Below are positions 45,055 through 53,300 of a stretch of DNA of 64,000 bases, in pieces. The DNA is from Verrucomicrobiota bacterium (GTDB lineage: Bacteria > Verrucomicrobiota > Verrucomicrobiia > Verrucomicrobiales > DEV007). A model generated the notes under the pieces. The model ran no database searches. It was not told the DNA's origin and saw nothing but the letters and a program-made list of their open reading frames with translations. How positions within the stretch are numbered: the stretch's first letter is position 1; each line of letters begins with the position of its first letter. Made by a program: the position numbers and the translations under genes. The stretch lies in the NCBI GenBank assembly GCA_018970725.1, contig JAGWVU010000017.1, positions 1 through 64,000 on the forward strand, in the 5' to 3' direction.

Positions 45055-45152
45055 GAGATCCGGGGTTGCATCGGGGCCGACATCCGCTTAACTGCCCTTG
45101 GAAAACCCCGCTCAGGTCCACGATCAATCGTCCAACAAGAAAGAAGGTCATC

Positions 45153-45272
45153 ATGAAACTCATCAAACTTTCGGTCCTCGCTCTCGCAGCGCTCGCTTCG
45201 GTGCTTTGTGCCTCTTGCGCCAAGAAGCAAGCCGCGGCTCCGGCTCCCGGCTACGTCGAATACGGCAAGTGA
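45153..45272 (+). CDS. Very small lipoprotein (39 residues)
   Basis: A 39-residue reading frame from the ATG at 45153, preceded by AAGAAGG about 6-12 bp upstream. It has a basic start M-K-L-I-K-L, a hydrophobic core and a lipobox C-A-S-C at residues 19-22, leaving a mature peptide of about 18 residues with K-K-Q and A-A-A-P-A-P-G. Small lipoproteins of this size exist, such as entericidin-like ones. A strong terminator follows 40 bp after the stop, which supports a real gene. It is part of the rng transcription unit or has its own promoter. Confidence 0.6.
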   Translation: MKLIKLSVLALAALASVLCASCAKKQAAAPAPGYVEYGK

Positions 45273-45311
45273 TTCCGGACCGGGATTCGTCCCGGATGGA
45301 AGCATTTGCAG

Positions 45312-45338
45312 ACGGGTCCTTCGGGGCCCGTTTTTTTT
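45312..45338 (+). terminator. Rho-independent terminator after the mre-rng-lipoprotein run
   Basis: Stem ACGGGTCC (45312-45319), tetraloop TTCG and stem GGGCCCGT (45324-45331) pair over 8 bp with one G-T, followed by eight T (45331-45338). A UUCG loop and a long T-run make it strong. It separates the lipoprotein from tRNA-Met. Confidence 0.9.
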
Positions 45339-45415
45339 GGGGGGAGACGCTGTGCTCTTTGATCGAAGGAGTTGACAATGGCCCGCATCCCCGCACTTTT
45401 ACGGTCCCCAAGAAT

Positions 45416-45487
<72 letters not shown>

Positions 45488-45537
45488 CGTTTTTCATTTG
45501 TGGGACGAGGGTGCGTTCCTCGAAGAGTGGGAGATAA

Positions 45538-45565
45538 TTTGAATAGGTTTTGGCTTCTATTCAAA
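45538..45565. promoter_or_regulatory. 9-bp inverted repeat, likely operator of the LysR-like gene
   Basis: TTTGAATAG (45538-45546) and CTATTCAAA (45557-45565) are perfect inverted copies with a 10-base centre. The repeat ends 8 bp before a TTGACA box, thus at about -65 to -40 relative to the predicted start, where LysR-type regulators normally bind to control their own gene. A-runs on its right side also permit a weak terminator on the minus strand. Confidence 0.55.
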
Positions 45566-45573
45566 AAAGCTCG

Positions 45574-45602
45574 TTGACAATCCACCCTGGCACTTTCATC
45601 AT
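45574..45602 (+). promoter_or_regulatory. Probable promoter of the LysR-like / ClpX-like unit
   Basis: TTGACA (45574-45579, perfect -35) and CATCAT (45597-45602, 4 of 6 for -10) are 17 bp apart. The start would be near 45609, giving a leader of about 38 nt to the ATG at 45647. The upstream 9-bp dyad fits an activator or repressor site. Confidence 0.5.
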
Positions 45603-45646
45603 CAGGGAGCGTCTCTGCTTCCACGGGAGGCGGCGCGTTTCCTGCC

Positions 45647-46792
45647 ATGGCCACCTCCTCACTGGATCCCGAAACCATCGCCCGGATGGCGCTGCCGCTC
45701 TCGTTGCTTGCGAAGGCGGTGAACTTCGAGAACCAAACCGCGGCCGCCCGTGGTTTGGATGAGCCGCAGGCGAACATTTCGCGGGCGGTCCGGTTGCTCG
45801 AATCCGTCTTCGGAATCGATCTGATCGAGAAAAACGCGGGTTCAAAAAGCAGGTGGAGCCCGGCGGCCATCAGGCTGGCCGAGGTGTGGAATTCCTTCGC
45901 GGCGAAGGTTGTCGAGTTCCGGGACGACCGGCAAGTGGTGCGCGTGGCCACCCTGGAGGGAATGATCCCCTTGGCCATTCAATTCGTGAAGGCGATCATC
46001 GATTCCCCACAGGTGGCCGCCGTCGAGGTCGACATGCTTGAATTGTCCCGGTTGGAGGAGTTGTTTGGCCGAGGCGAGATCGACGTCGCCTTCAGCTGCC
46101 GGAAGACGAACGCGATGGATTCCTGTTGGTCCAAGGAGCTGGGATTCCAGCGGCTCGCCCCGCGGGGGGGAACGGCGGATGGGGTGCAAATCATGAGCAT
46201 CGGGAAATACCTGATGGAGACCCCCGAATCCATCCCGGGCAAGGTGGTGGTCTCCAATTCGCTCGGGTTTCGCGAGGCTTTCCGCAAGAAGTACGGAGGC
46301 TTTGACCATGACTATCCCTCGGCCCCCCGGAAACACCGGGACGAGGCGACCGACTTCACCTCGCCCGTTCTGGTCGTAACCTCGAAAGCGCTTTCCCAGA
46401 CGATTCGTATGCTGGTCGAAGAACTTGAGGTCGATTGGTCCGTGGTTTTGCCCGAGGTCGCTGAACCGTCTCCCGGGGAGGATCCGGAACTCGATGGCCG
46501 CGGTGCAGAAGAGTCCGGGGGGGCGGGCTTTGCCGGAAACCGGGAAGGCGTTCAGGGAACGCGGGCGCTGCGTGACCTCTTGCGGGAACTCTTGCCCAAG
46601 GTCCTGCCACAGCGTGCCGAGGATGCGGTGAGCGGGACGGAATTGATCCGCCGGCTCAAGGAGGATCTCGGTGGCGACTATACCGAGGCCAATCTGCGCT
46701 ATCATTTTTCTACCATGGCAAAGGCTGGTTCGACGATCGCCAAGGTGAAGCACGGTCAGGGCTATTACCTGAGCGCAGGCCTGAAGCGGTGA
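45647..46792 (+). CDS. LysR-like regulator with an extra C-terminal winged-helix domain
   Basis: A 381-residue protein. Residues ~15-80 match the LysR HTH: L-S-L-L-A-K-A-V-N-F-E-N-Q-T-A-A-A-R, S-R-A-V-R-L-L-E and W-S-P-A-A-I-R-L-A. Residues ~98-275 have a substrate-binding-like domain (V-V-R-V-A-T-L-E-G). LysR proteins usually stop near 300 residues. Here an acidic/Gly linker (~275-305) leads to a further ~75 residues with T-E-L-I-R-R-L-K, L-R-Y-H-F-S-T-M and G-Q-G-Y-Y-L, a winged-helix pattern. Two DNA-binding-like domains in one LysR protein are unusual. The following ClpX-like gene begins 114 bp later, with a weak hairpin between. It probably regulates that gene and itself. Confidence 0.75.
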   Translation: MATSSLDPETIARMALPLSLLAKAVNFENQTAAARGLDEPQANISRAVRLLESVFGIDLIEKNAGSKSRWSPAAIRLAEVWNSFAAKVVEFRDDRQVVRVATLEGMIPLAIQFVKAIIDSPQVAAVEVDMLELSRLEELFGRGEIDVAFSCRKTNAMDSCWSKELGFQRLAPRGGTADGVQIMSIGKYLMETPESIPGKVVVSNSLGFREAFRKKYGGFDHDYPSAPRKHRDEATDFTSPVLVVTSKALSQTIRMLVEELEVDWSVVLPEVAEPSPGEDPELDGRGAEESGGAGFAGNREGVQGTRALRDLLRELLPKVLPQRAEDAVSGTELIRRLKEDLGGDYTEANLRYHFSTMAKAGSTIAKVKHGQGYYLSAGLKR

Positions 46793-46815
46793 AGCCCCTT
46801 GCCGGGCGTCCGTGA

Positions 46816-46838
46816 CTCCCCGAGCGGGGGGTTGTTGT
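46816..46838 (+). terminator. Weak hairpin between the LysR-like and ClpX-like genes
   Basis: CTCCCC (46816-46821), loop GAGC and GGGGGG (46826-46831) pair over 6 bp with one T-G, followed by TTGTTGT. It has a short broken T-run, so it may only slow or attenuate transcription into the downstream gene. It is not clear whether the ClpX-like gene also has its own promoter. Confidence 0.4.
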
Positions 46839-46906
46839 AAGACTAACCAAAACAACAAATACATCCGGCGGAGAAGTCCGGAGTCCAACCTGGAAAGTTC
46901 CATCTC

Positions 46907-48637
46907 ATGAAATCTGACATGTATCCTGACGGTCCTGACGTTGATTCTACGGGGCTCAGTGGGGCATTTTCTTCTCCCCTCCGCCTCCTCCCGGCCCCGG
47001 AGGAGATGGAGGCCGAGCTCGACCTCTACATTGTGGGTCAAAAGGTTGCCAAGAGAGCGGTTTGCCGGGCGGTTTATGATCACTATGTATCGCTATCCTT
47101 GCGCGAGGTGGAGCCGAATCCTGACGGTCACCGTGGGAGTCATCTGCTGTTGTTGGGACCGACCGGTTGTGGCAAATCCTACATGGTGAAGATCCTTGCA
47201 CGGTTCCTTGGGGTGCCGGTCGGTTTTTCTTCGGCGAGCGGACTCGTCGAGGCCGGTTACAAGGGGACCTCGGTGGAAAGCGTGGTGCGGAACCTCATGG
47301 ATGCAGCTGGTGGAAATCCCCGGGTCGCGGAACGGGGGATCATTTTCATCGATGAGATCGATAAAATTCGTCGCGCGGTTGATCTCGTCCGGGACGTCAG
47401 CGGGGAAGGGGTGCAGCAGGGTTTGCTGACGCTGATGGACGGCCGGATCAGCAAGGGGGCGGAGGGATACGAACATGCCCCGGTGGATACGAGCCGGGTG
47501 CTGTTTGTTTGTGCGGGGGCCTTTGTCAGGCTGCCCGAACTGGTGAACAAGCGGATCGGCCGGGATGATCAGCGGAAGGTCGGTTTCCTTGAGCAGGTGC
47601 GGTCCGAGGCCGGGGTGAGCGAGGAGCGCCCGATCTTTGCCTCGTTGTGTCAGGCCACAACCGAGGACTTCGACGAGTTCGGCATGATCCCGGAGTTCAT
47701 GGGCCGGTTCGGCTCCCTCGCGGTGCTCCATGAACTGGGGGTGGAAGAATATCGTCGGATTCTTTCGGACAAGACGCAGAATGGTCCCTGGCAGCGGCAG
47801 CAGGAGATCGCCCGGGTTCATGGCATCCGGCTGGAAATCAGTGATGCTGCGGTGGGGAAACTGGCGGAGCGGACTGCCCGGTTGGGGGCTGGGGCGCGCG
47901 GTTTGCAACGGATTCTTCATGAGAGTGTCAACCGGATGGACCAAAGCTGGCCGCGGCTGGCGGATCAGGGCGTCACCCGGGTGGTCATCAATGAAGACTG
48001 CGTCGCGGGAACCGCCCCGCCCCGGTTGGTGACGAGCAAAAAACGCAGGCCGAAACGCAAGGACATTGAGCTGCGGGCGATTGCCTCCAGTTGGCTGGCT
48101 CCGGCATCGGCGCAGGAACCATCCGGAACCCAACCGATCCACTCAGGTGGCAACCCGCTGGTCAGTGTCTACATCCAGCAGGCGTTGGAGAAGGTGGGAT
48201 GGAAGGACGCCCGTGATGTGGCCCGGCGTTGGTGGGAGGCGTTCATGAAGGAGAACGAGCACAAGCCAGCCCTGATGCTTTTCCTCTTGGAAAAGCTCAT
48301 CATCCGGCAGGCCACGTTGGAGCAGTATTACGATGCCTACGTTTACAGTTTCACCGAGGATATTCAGGCCGTTCTGCATTTCCTCGATTACAGACTGGCC
48401 AAGCAGCAGTTCGAGGATCGAAAGCGCGCCGCCGCCGCGGAAAAAAACAAGCCCGTGGCGGAGCCGGAGCCGGACGGCGACGCGGTTTCTTCAAGCGGGG
48501 GGAAGGAACCGGAGGACGTTTGTGCCGAGCCGTTTCTGGAGGCAGCGATTGATCTTTTCAATGGGTTTTGGATCGATTCGGAAGGTGGTTCTCCGGACGA
48601 ATCCCCTGAGGATCCGGATGGAGACATCCCGTTTTGA
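46907..48637 (+). CDS. Divergent ClpX-like AAA+ protein without Zn domain, with long C-terminal extension
   Basis: A 576-residue AAA+ unfoldase-like protein. Y-I-V-G-Q-K-V-A-K-R (41-50) opens the ClpX core. Walker A G-P-T-G-C-G-K-S is at 84-91, Walker B I-I-F-I-D-E-I-D at 145-152, G-V-Q-Q-G-L-L-T-L at 168-176, F-G-M-I-P-E-F-M-G-R-F with the Arg finger at 258-268, and sensor II G-A-R-G-L at 329-333. The N-terminal Cys4 zinc domain is absent. The pore loop is G-Y-K-G (117-120) instead of G-Y-V-G, and the RKH loop is shortened without R-K-H. A V-G-F at 225-227 stands where ClpX has the ClpP-binding I-G-F. Residues ~370-576 are an unknown extension. It may be a dedicated unfoldase under the LysR-like protein. 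Confidence 0.85.
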   Translation: MKSDMYPDGPDVDSTGLSGAFSSPLRLLPAPEEMEAELDLYIVGQKVAKRAVCRAVYDHYVSLSLREVEPNPDGHRGSHLLLLGPTGCGKSYMVKILARFLGVPVGFSSASGLVEAGYKGTSVESVVRNLMDAAGGNPRVAERGIIFIDEIDKIRRAVDLVRDVSGEGVQQGLLTLMDGRISKGAEGYEHAPVDTSRVLFVCAGAFVRLPELVNKRIGRDDQRKVGFLEQVRSEAGVSEERPIFASLCQATTEDFDEFGMIPEFMGRFGSLAVLHELGVEEYRRILSDKTQNGPWQRQQEIARVHGIRLEISDAAVGKLAERTARLGAGARGLQRILHESVNRMDQSWPRLADQGVTRVVINEDCVAGTAPPRLVTSKKRRPKRKDIELRAIASSWLAPASAQEPSGTQPIHSGGNPLVSVYIQQALEKVGWKDARDVARRWWEAFMKENEHKPALMLFLLEKLIIRQATLEQYYDAYVYSFTEDIQAVLHFLDYRLAKQQFEDRKRAAAAEKNKPVAEPEPDGDAVSSSGGKEPEDVCAEPFLEAAIDLFNGFWIDSEGGSPDESPEDPDGDIPF

Positions 48638-48805
48638 TCCAACATCGCCCCGTCGGACGAGGGGGGGGACGGCGTAGATCCGCGCTTGATCGGGGCGGTG
48701 ACCTTTGTAGGGTGTCGCTGCAGGGGAGATCGTTTGGCGGAGCCCGCACCGGGGTTTCCGTCGTAAACCCTCCCGGTTGCTTCCTTCATTCAACCGTCCC
48801 CCGTT

Positions 48806-51800
48806 TTGTTTTCGATTCGCCATTCCGCAATCCTCCTTGTTGTCTTGACCCTCGGGACCGTGCCTGTGGGGGCGTCTCCCTCTTGGGAAATGGTCGGTCC
48901 GACCCTGGAGCGTTATTGCCATGAGTGCCATGGCGGGGCCAAGACCAAGGGCGGCGTGAATTTGAAGGCGTTGTCCGCGGATCCGCAGGTGGCGGCCGAG
49001 TCCGGGCTCTGGGAGAAGGTCTTTGATACCGTGGAGAGCGGGGAGATGCCGCCCCCCAAGGCCAAAGCTCTGCCGGCCCCGGAAAGTAGAGCGCTTCTCG
49101 CTTGGGTCACCGCCGCGCTGGACGCCATCGGCGAACCCGGTGATCCTGGGCAAGTCACGCTGCGGCGGCTGACGCATGCGGAATATGATTTCACGATCCG
49201 GGATCTCACGGGGCACGCCTACGGGTTCTCCAGCGAATTCCAGTCGGACGGCGGAGGCGGCGAGGGGTTCTCGAACACGGGGGACGTGCTCTTTCTCAGC
49301 CCCCGGCAACTCGACCAGTATTTCGGAGCGGCGCGGCAGATCGCGGATCGTGCCACCATTCTTCCCGGCAGCGGCATCCGCTTTCATCCGCAGCGGATTG
49401 GGCTACGCGGTCCGGAGCAGTGGAAGGCGCAGGCGCAGCAGGCGCTTTACGTGTGGTATCAACAGAAGGCGGCGCCGCATCTGCCCAAGGATTTTGAAGA
49501 CAAGCGGGAGGCGGATTACATGCTGGCCTGCTGGAAGCATCACCATGGGCAGCGGCCCCTCGCGGAGCTGGCCCGGGAGAGCGGGTTGCGTCTTCCCTTC
49601 CTGCAAAACTGGTGGAACCTGCTGAACGGCGTGGAACCTCCCTCCCGCTTTCTCGACCTGACCCGGGTCGCTTGGCGGGAGTTGCCGGGGCCGGACCCGG
49701 CCGCGCCCGGGAAACCGCCGGCCGCGGTGGTGGAAAAGATCAAAGCCATCCAGCAAGATCTTCTGTCTTGGAACGACCCGAAACGGCCGGGATGGGGAGT
49801 GCAGCGGCGTCAGCAGGATTCCGACGGCATCCGACCCTACCCGATGCAACTTGAGGTCAAGGGGCAGAAGCAGGTGCGCCTCTGCATCGGGGACACGGGC
49901 GATGGTCCGGCCGGGGACATTGCCCTCATCACCGCGATCGAGGTCCGGGCGGGAAAAGAGGTGCTCAACTACTTCGCCTGGTTGGACCGCCAGATCGCGC
50001 AGGATCGGAAGAGCCTGTCGGCTGCTCCCGCGCCGCCTGACGCGGACCAGACGAGGAAGCGCTTGGCGCAGTTGGAACAGGTGAGGGGAGCGTTCGGGAA
50101 ACATCCGCACGCCGGGCGGACCCTTGAGCCGCACGTGCTTGCGCTGGCGGCACCGCAGGTTTTCACCCTGCCTTTGCCGGACAACGCCTGGCGGGTCCGG
50201 GCGGATACCCGGTTGGATCTGCAGAATCCGGAAGCGGATAAGGCGACGATCCAATGGACCCTGACCACCGGGGCCCCGCCGGAGGTGGGCAAGATCCTGC
50301 CCGGAGTCCTCACCGTGTGGAAAATCCAGACGGAGACGGCCCGCCGGACAATGGCGGATTTCAATGTTATGAGGGCGGCGTTCCCGGACGCGCATGAGCG
50401 GCTCTTGGAACAGGTGGCGGGCAACCTGTATCGCAACACGCCGAACCACACGGTCTATTACTTCAGCGATGCCCAGTTAGCGGAGATGCTTTCCGAGCGG
50501 GAGCGCGAGGAGTTGAAGGCGATGAAGAAGGACTGGATGTTCACCGCTCCGGGGCGGATGGACGACAAGCAGAAAAAGGCTTGGGATGAAGCTGTCCGCC
50601 CCCAGCTCGGGCTGTTCGCCGCCCGCGCCTGGCGCCGGCCGCTCGGCAGAGAGGAAGCCGCCGATCTCGAGGTGCTCTACCAGCGGGGAGTCGCTGCCGG
50701 GATGGATCGGGAATCCGCCGCCCGCGAGGTCCTCGTCCGGGTGTTGGTCTCTCCAAACTTTCTCTACAAACCGGAGCCGCGGCCTGCCGAAACCGTGGCC
50801 GCGCCGGGGATCGACGGACCTCTCTCCGCTTGGGAACTCGCCTCCCGGCTCAGTTATTTCCTCTGGTCGTCGATGCCTGACCGCGAGCTGCGCGAGGCGG
50901 CGTCGGGGGGGAGTCTGACCAAGCCGGAGGTGCTGGCGGCGCAGGCGCGGCGCATGCTTCGTGACCAGCGGGTGGAGGCGTTGGCCCAGGAATTCGCCGG
51001 CCAGTGGCTCGGGTTCAAGGGGTTCGAGGGGGCGGACTCGGTGGATCAACGGAAATTCCCCGAGTTCACCGCCGGGTTGCGAGCCGATTTTGCCCGTGAG
51101 CCGATGATTTTCTTTTCCAAGCTGTTCCGTGAGGATCGGCCGGTGGGGGATATCACGGGCGGAGCCTACACCTTTCTGAACGAGCGCCTGGCCCACCACT
51201 ACGGGGTTCCCGGGGTCACGGGACCGGAATTCCGCGAGGTCAACGTCGCGGACCGCCACCGTGGCGGCGTGCTTGGGATGGGCTGCATCCTGACGAAGAC
51301 CTCACGACCGAATCGGACCAGCCCGGTGTTGCGCGGGGATTACCTGTATCACGTGATCCTCGGTCAGTCCTCGCCTCCCCCGCCGCCGAACGTGCCCAAA
51401 CTCCCGGAGAACGCGGTGAAACCGGCGTCTCTCCGCGAGGCCTTGGAAGCGCATCGGGCGGACCAAGCCTGTTCCGTGTGTCACGACCGGATCGACCCGC
51501 TGGGCTTCGCGTTGGAGTCGTTCGATCCGATCGGCCGTTTCCGGGCCATGGACGAGGCCGGAGACAAAATCGACGACACCGGCAGGTTGCGGGACGGGAC
51601 CGAGCTGGCGGGGATTGACGGGTTGCGCCAGTATCTTCAGGAGCACCAGAGCGAGGTGCGGGAACAATTCTGCCGGAAGTTGCTCGGATATGCGTTGGGG
51701 CGGAGGGTGTTGACCACGGACAAGGCGCTTCTCGCCGAGATGCAGAGCGCGCTCGACGCCCAAGGAGGCAAGGTTTCCGCCGCCGTCGTGACGGTGGTGC

Positions 51801-51880
51801 AGAGCCGGCAATTCCGCAACGCCCGGCGCGAGCCTACCGGCGTGGCTTCCCATTCTTCCATCATCCCCACACGACCATGA
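48806..51880 (+). CDS. Secreted planctomycete-type cytochrome c with DUF1587/1595/1592/1588/1585
   Basis: A 1024-residue protein that begins at a TTG (48806), since no ATG precedes the signal peptide. The leader ends near P-V-G-A-S. A haem site C38-H-E-C-H42 sits in the PSCyt1-like domain. The order is then DUF1587 (T-L-R-R-L-T-H-A-E-Y-D-F-T-I-R-D-L near 112), DUF1595/DUF1592 (A-R-A-W-R-R-P-L-G near 610; W-E-L-A-S-R-L-S-Y-F-L-W-S-S near 675), DUF1588 (C-S-V-C-H-D-R-I-D-P-L-G-F near 890) and DUF1585. These large PVC proteins bind haem and are thought to act in extracellular polymer breakdown. The DUF1552 gene follows with an ATGA overlap, as usual for this pair. Confidence 0.93.
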   Translation: MFSIRHSAILLVVLTLGTVPVGASPSWEMVGPTLERYCHECHGGAKTKGGVNLKALSADPQVAAESGLWEKVFDTVESGEMPPPKAKALPAPESRALLAWVTAALDAIGEPGDPGQVTLRRLTHAEYDFTIRDLTGHAYGFSSEFQSDGGGGEGFSNTGDVLFLSPRQLDQYFGAARQIADRATILPGSGIRFHPQRIGLRGPEQWKAQAQQALYVWYQQKAAPHLPKDFEDKREADYMLACWKHHHGQRPLAELARESGLRLPFLQNWWNLLNGVEPPSRFLDLTRVAWRELPGPDPAAPGKPPAAVVEKIKAIQQDLLSWNDPKRPGWGVQRRQQDSDGIRPYPMQLEVKGQKQVRLCIGDTGDGPAGDIALITAIEVRAGKEVLNYFAWLDRQIAQDRKSLSAAPAPPDADQTRKRLAQLEQVRGAFGKHPHAGRTLEPHVLALAAPQVFTLPLPDNAWRVRADTRLDLQNPEADKATIQWTLTTGAPPEVGKILPGVLTVWKIQTETARRTMADFNVMRAAFPDAHERLLEQVAGNLYRNTPNHTVYYFSDAQLAEMLSEREREELKAMKKDWMFTAPGRMDDKQKKAWDEAVRPQLGLFAARAWRRPLGREEAADLEVLYQRGVAAGMDRESAAREVLVRVLVSPNFLYKPEPRPAETVAAPGIDGPLSAWELASRLSYFLWSSMPDRELREAASGGSLTKPEVLAAQARRMLRDQRVEALAQEFAGQWLGFKGFEGADSVDQRKFPEFTAGLRADFAREPMIFFSKLFREDRPVGDITGGAYTFLNERLAHHYGVPGVTGPEFREVNVADRHRGGVLGMGCILTKTSRPNRTSPVLRGDYLYHVILGQSSPPPPPNVPKLPENAVKPASLREALEAHRADQACSVCHDRIDPLGFALESFDPIGRFRAMDEAGDKIDDTGRLRDGTELAGIDGLRQYLQEHQSEVREQFCRKLLGYALGRRVLTTDKALLAEMQSALDAQGGKVSAAVVTVVQSRQFRNARREPTGVASHSSIIPTRP

Positions 51881-53202
51881 ACCTGAACCGACGCAGATTT
51901 CTCCGGGGCACCGGTGTGGCCCTTGGCTTGCCGTGGCTGGAATCCATCACCGCTTTTGGAGCGGATTCGACCAAGCCCTCGGTCAACGTGGCCCCGCGGC
52001 GGTTGGCGGTTTGCTTCACCGGGAATGGAGTCAACCCGTACCATTGGGGGGCGGCGGAGGAAGGCGGAGGGTTGCGGTTCCAGAAGTCGCTCACGCCGTT
52101 GGAGCCGCTCAAGGCCCATCTCAATGTCTTCCGCGGTCTTTGGAACCCGAGCACGGTGGAGGGGGAAGGCGGTCATTACCCGAAGATGAACGTGCTTTCC
52201 GGACTCCGGGTGAAAAAGACCACCACGGATGTGGAGGTCGGCACCACCATGGACCAGATCGTGGCCGCGCGTACCGGGAAATTCACGCCCGTGTCCAACA
52301 TCGTTCTGGGCACCGAGCGGCCCCATTACGCGACGGACTCCGGGTTCACCTCGATCTACTCGGCCTACCTTTCCTGGAGCAGTCCGGTCACGCCGGCTCC
52401 CAAAGAAATTTTCCCGCAGCAGGCGTTCGACCAACTCTTCGACGACGGCAGCAAGCGGGTCCGGGAGAAGAGCATTCTCGATCTGGTCAACGCGGACGCC
52501 AGGAGCCTGCGCGTCCGTCTCAGCAGCCGGGATCGCCAGAAACTGGACGAATACCTGACTTCGGTCGGAGAGTTGGAACAACGCATCGTCAAGGCGGAGC
52601 AATTCAGCCGGTCGGAAACCAACGGGGCTGGTTGGATGCCGACGGTGACCAAGCCCACGATGCAGCGTCCCGGGCCCGGAATCCCCGCGGTGGCGGAAGA
52701 GCATATCCGGCTGATGTTCGACATCCTCGTGCTGGCGTTTCAAATGGACCGGACCCGGGTGGCCACCTTCATGATGAACAACGACCTCTCCAACATGCGC
52801 TTTGCCGCGCTGGACGGGATCAGTTCCGGGATTCACGAACTTTCCCACCATGCCGGGGACGAAAAGCGGCTGGAGATGTATCAGCGGGTCAATGAGTTCC
52901 AAGTGAAGCTCTGGGCCGAGGCCTTGACGAAAATGCACCAGACCGATGAAGGGGAGCGGACGCTGCTGGAAAACAGCATGATTCTGCTGACCAGCAGCCT
53001 GTTTGATGGCAACGCCCACGATTCCCGCCAGCTGCCCGTGGTCCTGGCCGGGGGCGGAGGGGGCACGGTCCGGGGCAACCGCTTCCACGATTTGATGGAG
53101 GACCCGAATCGCAAGCTCTGCCGGTTGCATCTGGCGCTGATGAAACGGATGGGGGTTGAGGTAGACCAGTTTGGCGATGCCGCGAACGCCCTGGAGATCT
53201 GA
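51877..53202 (+). CDS. Tat-exported DUF1552 protein
   Basis: A 441-residue protein with the twin-arginine leader N-R-R-R-F-L-R-G-T-G. It has the DUF1552 pattern L-A-V-C-F-T-G-N-G-V-N-P, G-H-Y-P-K-M-N-V-L-S-G, T-S-I-Y-S-A-Y-L-S-W and a C-terminal half with G-I-H-E-L-S-H-H near residue 325, resembling the sulfatase-like/alkaline-phosphatase fold of DUF1501 relatives. The gene overlaps the cytochrome gene (ATGA at 51877-51880), and such pairs occur together throughout PVC genomes, so they surely act together outside the cytoplasm. The exact reaction is unknown. Confidence 0.92.
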   Translation: MNLNRRRFLRGTGVALGLPWLESITAFGADSTKPSVNVAPRRLAVCFTGNGVNPYHWGAAEEGGGLRFQKSLTPLEPLKAHLNVFRGLWNPSTVEGEGGHYPKMNVLSGLRVKKTTTDVEVGTTMDQIVAARTGKFTPVSNIVLGTERPHYATDSGFTSIYSAYLSWSSPVTPAPKEIFPQQAFDQLFDDGSKRVREKSILDLVNADARSLRVRLSSRDRQKLDEYLTSVGELEQRIVKAEQFSRSETNGAGWMPTVTKPTMQRPGPGIPAVAEEHIRLMFDILVLAFQMDRTRVATFMMNNDLSNMRFAALDGISSGIHELSHHAGDEKRLEMYQRVNEFQVKLWAEALTKMHQTDEGERTLLENSMILLTSSLFDGNAHDSRQLPVVLAGGGGGTVRGNRFHDLMEDPNRKLCRLHLALMKRMGVEVDQFGDAANALEI

Positions 53203-53300
53203 CGCGATTTCTTCGCGACGAAAGTGATTGCGAACACCGGTTTTTTCCTGTTCGGTTCCTTCTTCTCCGCCCCGGAGGACACGAAGATCCCACCCCTGTC

